Assembly: GCA_038239195.1 (NCBI GenBank)
Contig: JBBSEZ010000125.1
Coordinates: forward strand, 1 to 22,911
Direction: 5' to 3'
Length of the DNA: 22,911 nt
Origin: JBBSEZ01 sp038239195
GTDB lineage: Bacteria; Planctomycetota; Planctomycetia; Gemmatales; Gemmataceae
A program made the translations under genes and the position numbers. This document shows positions 1-6,828 of this stretch, in pieces; position 1 is the stretch's first letter, and every line of letters begins with the position of its first letter. Under the pieces are notes generated by a model. That model had not been told where the DNA came from. It was given only the letters and a program-made list of their open reading frames with translations, and ran no database searches.

Positions 1-60
1 AACGAAGTATTGGCCAAGCCCTTCCGCTGGACGTTCACCGGCCAGGTGCTGAAGGTCTAG
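1..60 (+). CDS. IS630-family transposase, C-terminal end (partial)
   Basis: The first 60 bases read in one frame to a TAG stop, giving a 19-residue tail that ends AKPFRWTFTGQVLKV. The 'KPF-x-W-T-x-TG' pattern is the usual C-terminal ending of IS630-type (Tc1/mariner-related, DDE) transposases. The rest of the gene lies upstream of the window, so the catalytic residues, the start and the left inverted repeat cannot be seen. I could not pick out a right terminal repeat or TA target duplication in the bases after the stop. The call rests on this short tail alone. Confidence 0.6.
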   Translation, partial: NEVLAKPFRWTFTGQVLKV

Positions 61-178
61 AATCCGGGACGGTCGCAGATTTGGAAGGCTGGGCAACATC
101 GCTCACCTGTGGTTGATGGATTCGGCCGGTCATGTACTAGCCCCCCCTGGCTGTCTTTCCCGGCCTTCCTCATCGGGC

Positions 179-207
179 TTGACCGGCGAAACGGATAAAG
201 TTAACCT
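179..207 (+). promoter_or_regulatory. possible sigma-70-like promoter of the PEP-CTERM gene
   Basis: TTGACC (179-184) is followed by a 17-base spacer and TAACCT (202-207), about 80 bases before the ATG at 287. The -35 box is close to consensus but the -10 box matches only 3 of 6 positions. Nothing else stands out between 61 and 286. Confidence 0.22.
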
Positions 208-286
208 AACCCCCCGCAATGGACGTCGCCCTGTCGAGGGAGGCCTGGTACGCGCGGCCTTCCTCGTTCTACTGGAGATCTCAAGG

Positions 287-970
287 ATGAAGCGACTCGT
301 GGTGGGCCTGGCGGGCTTGATGCTGTTCTTTGGGGGCACGCGGCATGCGAGGGCCGATTTCATCGGCTACAACGTGACGGCCGGCACCGTGGGCAATCAG
401 AACGTGGGGGGCATGGCCCTGGGGATGGACTTCAACGTCAACTCCCCCATCGTGGTGACGCAACTCGGGGTGTTCGACAGCGGGGCGGCCCCCCTGGCCC
501 ACATCCTGACCGCCCAACTGTACGATCGCACCACCGGGTTGGCCGTCACGCCCCTGGTTGTCTTCACGCCGGGCAGCGGCTCCGGGACGTTGGTCGGCGG
601 GAGCCTGTTCTTGCCGATTGCTCCGATCGCGTTGGCGGCCGGTTTCCAGGGATCGATCGTGACGTCCCTCTGGGACTCCGCGCAGCCGAATTACAACACC
701 TTCGGAGTGCCCAACTCCACCGCCACGACGGACACGGGGGGCGGCCTGATCTCCTTCGTGGGGGGGAGTCGGTACTCCGGCGGGCCCCCCGACGTGTTTC
801 CGACCTTCATCGATGGCGGGCCCGCGAATCGGTACGACGCCGGGACCTTCGCCTTTCACTCGGCCACGCCGGAGCCGGGCAGCCTCGCCCTGCTCGGCAT
901 CGGCGCGGTCGGCCTGGGCGGCTACGCCTGGCGCCGTCGGCGGAGACATACCGCCCCGGTTACCGCCTGA
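287..970 (+). CDS. PEP-CTERM sorting domain protein (secreted)
   Basis: A 227-residue exported protein of unknown function. The chosen ATG has GGAG nine bases upstream and begins a classic signal peptide (MKRLVVGLAGLMLFFGG...ARA). The longer in-frame start at 113 would bury this signal behind about 58 low-complexity residues. The middle is rich in Gly, Thr and Val and resembles a beta-sandwich surface domain. The C-terminus is a PEP-CTERM tag: the motif PEPGS, a hydrophobic stretch (LALLGIGAVGLGGYAW) and an arginine cluster. In this family the tag is recognised by an exosortase, which processes and anchors the protein in the envelope or passes it to the extracellular matrix. No exosortase gene is in the window. 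The gene is monocistronic, with a terminator just downstream. Confidence 0.88.
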   Translation: MKRLVVGLAGLMLFFGGTRHARADFIGYNVTAGTVGNQNVGGMALGMDFNVNSPIVVTQLGVFDSGAAPLAHILTAQLYDRTTGLAVTPLVVFTPGSGSGTLVGGSLFLPIAPIALAAGFQGSIVTSLWDSAQPNYNTFGVPNSTATTDTGGGLISFVGGSRYSGGPPDVFPTFIDGGPANRYDAGTFAFHSATPEPGSLALLGIGAVGLGGYAWRRRRRHTAPVTA

Positions 971-1000
971 CCCGGGGCAACGGGCCCAACGATCGGTCGA

Positions 1001-1026
1001 GGCCCCGGGCCGACCCGGGGCCTTTT
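1001..1026 (+). terminator. intrinsic terminator after the PEP-CTERM gene
   Basis: A perfect 9-bp GC stem (GGCCCCGGG, 1001-1009, with CCCGGGGCC, 1014-1022) around a CCGA loop is followed by TTTT. It lies 30 bases after the stop codon at 970, and separates this gene from the convergent gene ending at 1072. Confidence 0.75.
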
Positions 1027-1071
1027 CGCGCGCCGGGCGCGGAAGCGCAGCAGGTTGGCGTCGTCGGGGCT

Positions 1072-2385
1072 TCAGGCGCCCAGGAACTGCGCCGCGACGT
1101 CGTGGAAGCCATCCATGATGCGGACGCAGCGCACGATGCGCGCCGGCAGTTGCAGGGGGGGGCGATCGTTTTCTTGCGGCAGCGACAGCCGGACCACGTC
1201 GAGCGTCACGGGCTCGGTCGTCACGAAGGCGACCCCGCTGCGCGACAGGTCGCGCGCGAACCCGAGCGCCGAGCCCCGCGGGCCCTCGACGGTGATGCGG
1301 GCCGTGTAGGCGATGCGCGGCGCGACGCGGCGCTCGTGCGGTATGGCCTGGCGCTGCTCCAGTCGGTCCACCAGGCTGGCGATCTCGTCGGTCGCCGGCG
1401 CTTCGGGGCCCGTGAGCCGCGCCAGCGCCTCGAAGCGACAGCCGACCTCGACGACGTTGTCGCCCAGGGAGTGCCAGTGGCGCACCTCGGCGGGGACGGA
1501 GACCGAACCGCCCTCGACGGGGATGGTGATGAGGACGCGGCCGCTGGTCTGGAGGCGCGACTGCAACAGCGCGATGCCTTCCTGCGAGATGTTCCGCGCC
1601 AGGCTGTCGTGGGCCGAGCCCCAATCGACGCTGCCGTCCGCGCCGATGGGGGCGACGCGCACCGTCTTCTGGAGCGCGTGGCGCGCGTGGGCCCGCTTCT
1701 CCTCGGCATCACCTTTGCGCACGCTGAGGATGGCCCGGCGGCCCCCGTCCTCCCAGGACACGTCATCGACGAACGCCCGGATCATGACCATCCCCCGGCC
1801 ACTCGGCCGGGTGTTGCCGTCCTCTTCGTCGAGCCGGCGCAGGGCCTTCGGCACGTCGAAGCCTTTGCCCTGATCGCTGAGCACCCAGCGCACGGCCTGC
1901 CCGTCGTAGACCGAGCGCACGTCCACGTGGCGCTCCCCATACCGAGGGTCGGCGGAGCGCTCGGCGACGGCGCGGGCGAAGGAGTCGTCGCCGCGCTCCT
2001 TGAGCTCGGAGGAGATCTCGAGGTTGCCGTGAACGATGGCGTTGGTGAGCGCCTCGTGCAACGCCAGCAAGACGCGGCCCGCGCGCTTCTGGGTGAGTGC
2101 GCCGCACTGCACGGCCCGCCCGGTGAGGTGATCGACGACGGCCTCGACCCAGTCGAGCCGGCTGGGGACGCGCAGCCGATACTGTTCGCCGACGACCGCA
2201 TCGGCCAGGTTGATCGCTTCCAGCGTTTGTTCCACGAACCAGGCCCTCTTGCGGGGAGACGAACCGGGCTCCATAGCGTTGGGACGGATCAGGCCCGGCG
2301 CGAACAACTCTAGCACGTGCGCCGGGGCGGCGAAGCGGCCTTGTTGTGCTGCGGTAATCTGGGTAGGATCGCCTTCTCTCTCCAC
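1072..2385 (-). CDS. anti-sigma-type ATPase (HATPase) fused to two PilZ domains
   Basis: A 437-residue regulator. Residues about 50-225 form a GHKL ATPase of the RsbW/SpoIIAB serine-kinase type. The N box is LHEALTNAIVHGN (E111, N115), the ATP-lid motif is DQGKG (171-175), and the glycine box is SGRGMVMIR (195-203). Two PilZ domains follow, each with both c-di-GMP signatures: RAHAR (231-235) with NISQEG (265-270), and RVAPR (353-357) with DLSRSG (379-384). RsbW-type proteins bind or phosphorylate partner-switching factors, and PilZ domains bind cyclic di-GMP. That the second messenger controls the kinase is inference. No sigma factor or anti-anti-sigma gene is adjacent. The start is uncertain: the longest frame opens with GTG (2385) without a good ribosome site, and an ATG at 2274 (residue 38) would still keep the whole ATPase domain. 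The gene is divergent from glmS, 44 bases apart. Confidence 0.85.
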   Translation of the reverse strand: MEREGDPTQITAAQQGRFAAPAHVLELFAPGLIRPNAMEPGSSPRKRAWFVEQTLEAINLADAVVGEQYRLRVPSRLDWVEAVVDHLTGRAVQCGALTQKRAGRVLLALHEALTNAIVHGNLEISSELKERGDDSFARAVAERSADPRYGERHVDVRSVYDGQAVRWVLSDQGKGFDVPKALRRLDEEDGNTRPSGRGMVMIRAFVDDVSWEDGGRRAILSVRKGDAEEKRAHARHALQKTVRVAPIGADGSVDWGSAHDSLARNISQEGIALLQSRLQTSGRVLITIPVEGGSVSVPAEVRHWHSLGDNVVEVGCRFEALARLTGPEAPATDEIASLVDRLEQRQAIPHERRVAPRIAYTARITVEGPRGSALGFARDLSRSGVAFVTTEPVTLDVVRLSLPQENDRPPLQLPARIVRCVRIMDGFHDVAAQFLGA

Positions 2386-2429
2386 GGAAGGTTGTCACCC
2401 GAGACTGTCGCCGTTCACGGAGGAACACC

Positions 2430-4358
2430 ATGTGCGGGATCATTGGCTACGTCGGCACCCGGGAAGCAGAGCCGATCCTCGTCGAGGGGCTGCGCCGGCT
2501 CGAGTATCGCGGCTACGACAGTTCGGGCCTGGCGACCCTGGCCGTTACGGAAGGCGCGGGCGGGGCGGCGCCTGGCCCGGTCCTCCACCTCCGCAAGAAG
2601 GCGGGGCGCCTCAACGCCCTGACAGGCCATCTGCGCGAACAGCCCGCGCCGGGCTGCACGGGCATCAGCCACACGCGCTGGGCGACGCATGGCCCCGCCA
2701 ACGACCGCAACGCCCACCCGCACGTCAGCACAGACGGCCTGGTCGCGGTGGTCCACAACGGCGTCATCGAGAACTACGCCTCTCTGAGGCGGCAATTGCA
2801 GGCGGAGGGGGTCGAGTTCACCAGCGACACGGACACGGAGGTCATCGCCCAGTTGATCGCCCACCACCTGTCGGGCCGCTGGGGCCGCCCGAGCTGGGAG
2901 CGCAACGGCACGAACGGCACCGGCAAGCCTCACCTTCTGCCCGCGAGCGAGTTGGTGGAGGCGCTGACGAAGACGCTGGCGCTGCTCAAGGGCACCTATG
3001 GCCTGGCGGTGCTGAGCCCCCTTTGCCCGGGGGTGGTCCTCGGCGCGCGCCTGGGCAGCCCCCTGGTGCTGGGCATCGGCCAGGGCGAGTACTTCCTGGC
3101 GAGCGACCCGTCGGCGATGGTCGGCAACACCGACAAGGTGGTCTATCTTCAAGACCATCAGGTGTGCGTACTGACGGCGGAGGAGTGGCACCTGCTCGAC
3201 CAGGATCGCACCCGCGTCGAGGCGCTGGTCCACAGCATCGACTGGGAGGAATCGGACACCGACAAGGGCGTCTTCGAGCACTACATGCTCAAGGAGATCT
3301 ACGAGCAGCCCGAAGCGCTGGAGAACGCCCTGCGCGGCCGGCTCGATGACGGCGACGCGACCGCCCACTTCGGCGGCCTGAACCTGGACGTACAGCGGTT
3401 GCGTCAGGCGGAGCGGATCATCCTGACGGCGTGCGGGACGAGCTACCACGCCGCGCTGGCGGGCGAGTATCTGTTCGAGGAGCTGGCGCGGCTGCCGGTG
3501 GAGGTGGAGTATGCCAGCGAGTTCCGCTACCGCAACCCGCCAATCGACCGCAACACCATCGTGATCGCCCTGACGCAGTCGGGCGAGACGGCCGACACGC
3601 TGGCTGCCCTGCGCGAGAGCAAGCGCAAGGGCCACCCGACGCTGGCGCTGTGCAACGTGGTCGGCAGCAGCATCGCCCGCGAGGCCGACGGCGGGGTCTA
3701 CCTGCATGCCGGGCCGGAGATCGGGGTGGCGAGCACCAAGGCGTTCACCAATCAGGTCGCCGTCCTCACCATGCTCGCCCTCTACTTCGGCCGCCTCCGC
3801 CACCTCTCGAGCTTGCAGGGCCAGCGGATGATTCGCGAGCTGCGCGCGGTGCCCGACGCGGTGCGGCGGGCGCTCAACTGCGACGACGCGGTCAAGCAGA
3901 TAGCGGAGAAGTACGCGCACGTCAACAACTTCCTCTACCTGGGCCGGCAGTACCACTACCCGGTGGCGCTGGAGGGGGCGTTGAAGCTCAAGGAGATCAG
4001 TTACATCCATGCGGAAGGTTATCCCGCCGCCGAGATGAAGCACGGGCCCATCGCGCTGGTCGATGCCCACACGCCGTCGGTCTTCCTGATGCCCCGCGGC
4101 CCGATTTACGACAAGGTGATGAGCAATCTCGAAGAGGTCAAGGCGCGCGGCGGCCCTGTCATCGCCATCGCGTGCGAGGGCGATGAGGAGGTGGCGGCGC
4201 GGGCCGACGACGTGATCTACATCCCCGAGGTGCCGGAGTACCTGCAACCGCTCGTCTCCGTCGTGCCGCTACAACTGCTGGCCTATCACGTGGCGCTCTT
4301 GCGCGGCTGCGACGTGGACAAGCCGCGCAACCTCGCCAAGAGCGTGACGGTGGAGTGA
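2430..4358 (+). CDS. glmS: glutamine--fructose-6-phosphate aminotransferase (isomerising)
   Basis: GlmS makes glucosamine-6-phosphate from fructose-6-phosphate and glutamine, the entry step to UDP-GlcNAc for cell-wall and LPS sugars; it is cytosolic. GGAGG lies 6 bases before the ATG. The N-terminal class II glutaminase domain starts MCGIIGYVG, with Cys2 as nucleophile after Met removal, and contains RWATHG and HNGVIENY. Two SIS sugar-isomerase domains follow. The first has ACGTSYHAALAGEYLFEEL and TQSGETADT, and the second LEGALKLKEISYIHAEGYPAAEMKHGP. The protein ends with the conserved DKPRNLAKSVTVE. At 642 residues it is longer than the E. coli enzyme (609), largely through an insertion at about 150-172 in the glutaminase domain. 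There is no room upstream for a glmS ribozyme, since only 44 bases separate it from the divergent gene. Confidence 0.97.
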   Translation: MCGIIGYVGTREAEPILVEGLRRLEYRGYDSSGLATLAVTEGAGGAAPGPVLHLRKKAGRLNALTGHLREQPAPGCTGISHTRWATHGPANDRNAHPHVSTDGLVAVVHNGVIENYASLRRQLQAEGVEFTSDTDTEVIAQLIAHHLSGRWGRPSWERNGTNGTGKPHLLPASELVEALTKTLALLKGTYGLAVLSPLCPGVVLGARLGSPLVLGIGQGEYFLASDPSAMVGNTDKVVYLQDHQVCVLTAEEWHLLDQDRTRVEALVHSIDWEESDTDKGVFEHYMLKEIYEQPEALENALRGRLDDGDATAHFGGLNLDVQRLRQAERIILTACGTSYHAALAGEYLFEELARLPVEVEYASEFRYRNPPIDRNTIVIALTQSGETADTLAALRESKRKGHPTLALCNVVGSSIAREADGGVYLHAGPEIGVASTKAFTNQVAVLTMLALYFGRLRHLSSLQGQRMIRELRAVPDAVRRALNCDDAVKQIAEKYAHVNNFLYLGRQYHYPVALEGALKLKEISYIHAEGYPAAEMKHGPIALVDAHTPSVFLMPRGPIYDKVMSNLEEVKARGGPVIAIACEGDEEVAARADDVIYIPEVPEYLQPLVSVVPLQLLAYHVALLRGCDVDKPRNLAKSVTVE

Positions 4359-4363
4359 CGTAC

Positions 4364-4383
4364 GTCAGGCTTTCGAGCCTGAC
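4364..4383. repeat. palindrome with TTCG loop after glmS
   Basis: GTCAGGCT (4364-4371) pairs perfectly with AGCCTGAC (4376-4383) around a TTCG tetraloop, 6 bases after the glmS stop. There is no T-run, so it may be a REP-like palindrome or an mRNA-stabilising hairpin rather than a classical terminator. Confidence 0.6.
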
Positions 4384-4401
4384 TCTGGAGCTCGCCTCCC
4401 G

Positions 4402-4433
4402 GCCGCAAGCGCACCTTCGAGTGCGCCTGCGGC
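4402..4433. repeat. second hairpin downstream of glmS
   Basis: GCCGCA-A-GCGCAC (4402-4414) pairs with GTGCGC-C-TGCGGC (4421-4433), with one A/C mismatch and a CTTCGA loop. Together with the hairpin at 4364-4383 it forms a two-hairpin unit, similar in layout to the double-hairpin repeats around lpdA. The remaining bases to about 4640 are GC-rich, with no recognisable gene; a shorter stem (GGCCCG 4601-4606 with CGGGCC 4616-4621) lies just before the next gene. Confidence 0.5.
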
Positions 4434-4658
4434 GGGCGCGTTGGGGGACGTCGTGCGCGCCGCGCCGGCCCCGCCTCACCCAGCCATTCAGGCCCTCTGC
4501 GGAGAAAGTGGGCCAGAGACCGTTGTCGGGAGGCCCAGGCCGGGCTACCGTAACGGGTGGGAGCAAGCAGTTCCCCGGACGAGCGCTGAGGCGGAGCATC
4601 GGCCCGAGGGCAACCCGGGCCCCGGAACGGCGACGAGGCGCACCTCCAGGAGAACGTC

Positions 4659-4793
4659 ATGGACAAGTCAGCAACTCATCGTCTGATCGCCCGGCTGCCG
4701 CACCTGCCCAAACTGTCGGTCGTCGTCGCCTGGGCCCTCGCGGTGCTCCTGGCGCTGGCCTGGTTCACCGTCTGGCCCCTGCCGGCCTTCTGA
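4659..4793 (+). CDS. small single-pass membrane protein (44 residues)
   Basis: A short open frame with a textbook ribosome site (AGGAGA, 4648-4653, five bases before the ATG). It encodes a positively charged, soluble N-terminus (MDKSATHRLIARLPHLPK), then about 20 hydrophobic residues (SVVVAWALAVLLALAWFTVW) and the end PLPAF. That layout predicts one membrane helix with the N-terminus in the cytoplasm. I do not recognise a family. It stands alone between the glmS 3' repeats and a palindromic mini-element. The strong ribosome site and clean membrane topology argue for a real gene. Confidence 0.55.
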   Translation: MDKSATHRLIARLPHLPKLSVVVAWALAVLLALAWFTVWPLPAF

Positions 4794-4880
4794 GAGGCTG
4801 TGAATTTATTCCAGATCACCCCGTCAGCGGACCATCGAATAAGGACTTACGGCGATGATCGGGGATTAATTCACAGGCTC
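4794..4880. mobile_element. 87-bp palindromic mini-element (MITE-like) beside tRNA-Phe
   Basis: The left end GAGGCTGTGAATTTATTCC (from 4794) and the reverse complement of the right end, GAGCCTGTGAATTAATCCC (from 4880 inward), match at most positions, and the similarity runs about 25 bases in (both continue to GATCA). The AT-rich core of each arm contrasts with the GC-rich surroundings. Long imperfect terminal repeats with no coding capacity suggest a miniature inverted-repeat element or a collapsed insertion-sequence remnant. It begins one base after the stop codon of the preceding small gene. Confidence 0.5.
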
Positions 4881-5005
4881 TGAGCCGGCAAAAGTTGCTA
4901 CGCGCCCTCTCACTCCGGGGCTGCTGTGCTCGGCCTCGCGCGAGACCGAACCGATTGCGCCTGCGCCCGTCTGCCAGGCGGAAGGGCGAGTCGGCGAGCG
5001 CGAGG

Positions 5006-5033
5006 TTGACGACGGAGGGGAAACGCCTAAAAT
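5006..5033 (+). promoter_or_regulatory. promoter of tRNA-Phe
   Basis: TTGACG (5006-5011), a 16-base spacer and TAAAAT (5028-5033) match the sigma-70 consensus at 5 of 6 positions in each box. The tRNA begins 14 bases after the -10 box, so transcription would start a few bases upstream of the mature end. Confidence 0.65.
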
Positions 5034-5047
5034 CCAGGGTGTGCAAG

Positions 5048-5120
5048 GGACAGGTAGCTCAGTTGGTAGAGCGAAGGACTGAAAATCCTTAGGTCCCCGG
5101 TTCAAGCCCGGGCCTGTCCA
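5048..5120 (+). tRNA. tRNA-Phe (anticodon GAA)
   Basis: A full 73-base cloverleaf. The acceptor stem is GGACAGG (5048-5054) with CCTGTCC (5113-5119), discriminator A5120. The D stem is GCTC/GAGC around AGTTGGTA. The anticodon stem is AAGGA/TCCTT around loop CTGAAAA, with GAA at 5081-5083. The T stem is CCCGG/CCGGG with loop TTCAAGC. All stems pair perfectly. The 3' CCA is not encoded (the genomic sequence after A5120 is CTCC), so it must be added by the CCA-adding enzyme. It reads UUC/UUU codons. Confidence 0.96.
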
Positions 5121-5132
5121 CTCCAGAAAGCC

Positions 5133-5161
5133 CTAAGTTCCACAAGGACTTGCGGTTTTTT
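5133..5161 (+). terminator. possible terminator after tRNA-Phe
   Basis: Interrupted complementarity (AAGTTCC with GGACTT around ACAA) is followed by GCGG and six Ts (5156-5161), about 36 bases after the tRNA. The stem has a bulge and is weak. The T-run is what makes it plausible. Confidence 0.4.
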
Positions 5162-5227
5162 CCTTGCAGGCGCTACCACGGAGAGAGGTCACTTTCCGGC
5201 CCGAAAAGATCTTCGACGTCGTGCGAA

Positions 5228-5251
5228 AGGGCTTGCGCCCTACCCTTTTTT
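5228..5251 (+). terminator. second possible terminator downstream of tRNA-Phe
   Basis: AGGGC (5228-5232) and GCCCT (5237-5241) form a perfect 5-bp stem around TTGC, followed by ACCC and TTTTTT. It could be a back-up terminator for the tRNA transcript. Confidence 0.35.
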
Positions 5252-5288
5252 GGCTCGCGCCTTCGGCGGCCCGGTCCGGTCCGGGCGT

Positions 5289-5351
5289 CGAAGCAGTCGT
5301 TGGTGGGGACGTCGGGCTCGAACACCCAGCTCAGCGAACCCGACTGCTTCG
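5289..5351. repeat. 11-bp inverted repeat downstream of the SEC-C gene
   Basis: CGAAGCAGTCG (5289-5299) is the exact reverse complement of 5341-5351, with 41 bases between. Inside it, GTCGGGCTCG (5311-5320) can instead pair with CGAACCCGAC (5335-5344), 9 of 10 positions; the two right arms share 5341-5344, so the stems exclude each other. It lies 33 bases beyond the stop of the minus-strand gene and may act in its 3' end. Confidence 0.35.
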
Positions 5352-5383
5352 GCGGGCGTTTCTTCTTTTTCCTCGCCCTGACC

Positions 5384-6706
5384 TCACTTTCTCAGGCAGC
5401 AGTTCTTGAACTTCTTCCCACTCCCACAGCGGCAGGGGTCGTTCCGGCCGATCTTCACCTTGCCTGCGGGCTTGCGTGGCAGGGGCAGGCGAGGGGCCGG
5501 AGGCTGGGGCAGTTTGGCAGGCGGCGGGGCCGCCGCGCTCTTGCCGACCAGCTTTTCGAGGGCGAACAGCATCAGGGCCCTGGGGTCGCCCTCGAGCTCC
5601 TTCACCCGGCGCCGGTGTTCCTCCTTCTCAGCCTTCTCGGCCGCCCGCCACGCGTCGTACTCGGGGAACCGCTCGCCCATGAGCGTGCAGGTTTCCAGCA
5701 GGTAGTTCCTCAGCCCTCGGCTCGCGAAGTCGAGCGGTTGGCCCACGAGGAGCGCGCGGGCCGCCACGATCCCCTCGTTGGCAAAGTGGGAGAGCAAGGC
5801 CTCGGCCAGGCACACGCGGATGTTGTCTTCCTTCTCCTGCCGCAGCAGGGAGAGACACTTCTCCACGGCCAGATCGGAGTGGACGTTTTCCAGGGGGCCC
5901 GTGGCGTAGAGCCGGAAGTGATGTTCGGCCTTGGGGTACGCCTCGGCCACGCTCTCGAGGACGGCGGGCGTGCCAATCCTGGTGAGCGCCGCGGCGCACT
6001 CCTCGTTGAGCACGTCCCCGCCGTCCTGGAGGAGCTTGGCCACGATCGAGGGCACGGCGGAGCTCAACTGCGCTTGCCCGGCCAGGCGCACGGCGAGCGG
6101 CTCGAGCCAGGCCAGGGGATCGTTGTCGAAGTCGGTCACCTTCTGCGCCAGGATCGCATGGGCCTTCACTTCGCACTCCCGGCCGTGACGGGCCAGGGCC
6201 TCCACGATGCGGTGGGCGTGGCCCAGGTTGACCTCGTTGGCGTACTGCTTGTCCTTCGCCGCCTCGCAGAATTCTTCCAGGCGCTGCCAGCAGGTGGCGA
6301 CGTCCCAGGACAGCATCCGCAGGCGCTCGGTGAAGGCCGTCCGCAAGTGGGCCTGGAAGTGGCGGGCCTCCAGGACCGCTGCCTCCACGGGCAGCAGGAG
6401 GGCGGGATCGGCCTCTACCAGGACCATCGACAGGTTGTAGGCGTAGTTTTCGTGCTCGTCGCAGCGCTCGTCGTTCAGTTCCCGAATGACCCAGGCGATG
6501 GTGTCTTCCGTCTGCCGCAAGCCCCTGGACGCGCCGACCAGGTGGTAGGCGTCCTGCCTGCCATACGTCTCGACCGCCCGCACGACCAGCGGCATGAGGG
6601 AGAGGTCGGGGGAGTGGGACTTGCCGAAGTACGTCGTCGCCCGGTCGCGAACTTCGAGGTCGGGGTGGAGGATCGCTTCCCTGATCTTGTCTTCGGACAA
6701 TCGCAT
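5384..6706 (-). CDS. HEAT-like helical repeat protein with C-terminal SEC-C zinc motif
   Basis: A 440-residue protein of unknown process. The ATG at 6706 (MRLSEDKIREAILHPDLEV) is preceded by AGGGG at good spacing; the frame runs 20 codons further up without a comparable site. Most of the protein is alpha-helical and repeat-like: the N-terminal 'HPDLEVRDRATTYF' resembles a HEAT/ARM helix pair, and similar helices continue to about residue 370. A charged helix (AAEKAEKEEHRRRVKELEG) and a Pro/Ala linker lead to GRNDPCRCGSGKKFKNCCLRK. This is a SEC-C motif (C-x-C-x8-C-C), known from the SecA C-terminus to bind zinc and contact SecB or ribosomes, but also found on many unrelated proteins. The HEAT-like part suggests a scaffold or protein-binding role. 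It lies downstream of, and in the same direction as, the sigma/WD40 gene, 122 bases away. Confidence 0.85.
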   Translation of the reverse strand: MRLSEDKIREAILHPDLEVRDRATTYFGKSHSPDLSLMPLVVRAVETYGRQDAYHLVGASRGLRQTEDTIAWVIRELNDERCDEHENYAYNLSMVLVEADPALLLPVEAAVLEARHFQAHLRTAFTERLRMLSWDVATCWQRLEEFCEAAKDKQYANEVNLGHAHRIVEALARHGRECEVKAHAILAQKVTDFDNDPLAWLEPLAVRLAGQAQLSSAVPSIVAKLLQDGGDVLNEECAAALTRIGTPAVLESVAEAYPKAEHHFRLYATGPLENVHSDLAVEKCLSLLRQEKEDNIRVCLAEALLSHFANEGIVAARALLVGQPLDFASRGLRNYLLETCTLMGERFPEYDAWRAAEKAEKEEHRRRVKELEGDPRALMLFALEKLVGKSAAAPPPAKLPQPPAPRLPLPRKPAGKVKIGRNDPCRCGSGKKFKNCCLRK

Positions 6707-6828
6707 GACGGTTCCCCTGTTCGAGGAGGCGAGGGCCCCACCTCCCTTGTTTTCGGACGGCGGCACCCGTTCGTCGAGGGGCCCTCAGAGCTCGGCGGTT
6801 TCTTTCTTTGCGTACGTCCGGGCCGGGA

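Noticed and set aside
2341..2369. Possible glmS promoter TTGTTG-N17-TAGGAT
   Set aside because: Only 3/6 and 4/6 matches, and it lies inside the N-terminal codons of the divergent gene; too weak to annotate.
2385..2430. glmS ribozyme/riboswitch upstream of glmS
   Set aside because: Only 44 bases separate the divergent starts, too short for the ribozyme, and no matching core is visible.
2415..4247. 610-codon minus-strand frame opposite glmS
   Set aside because: Antisense shadow of glmS; no recognisable motif.
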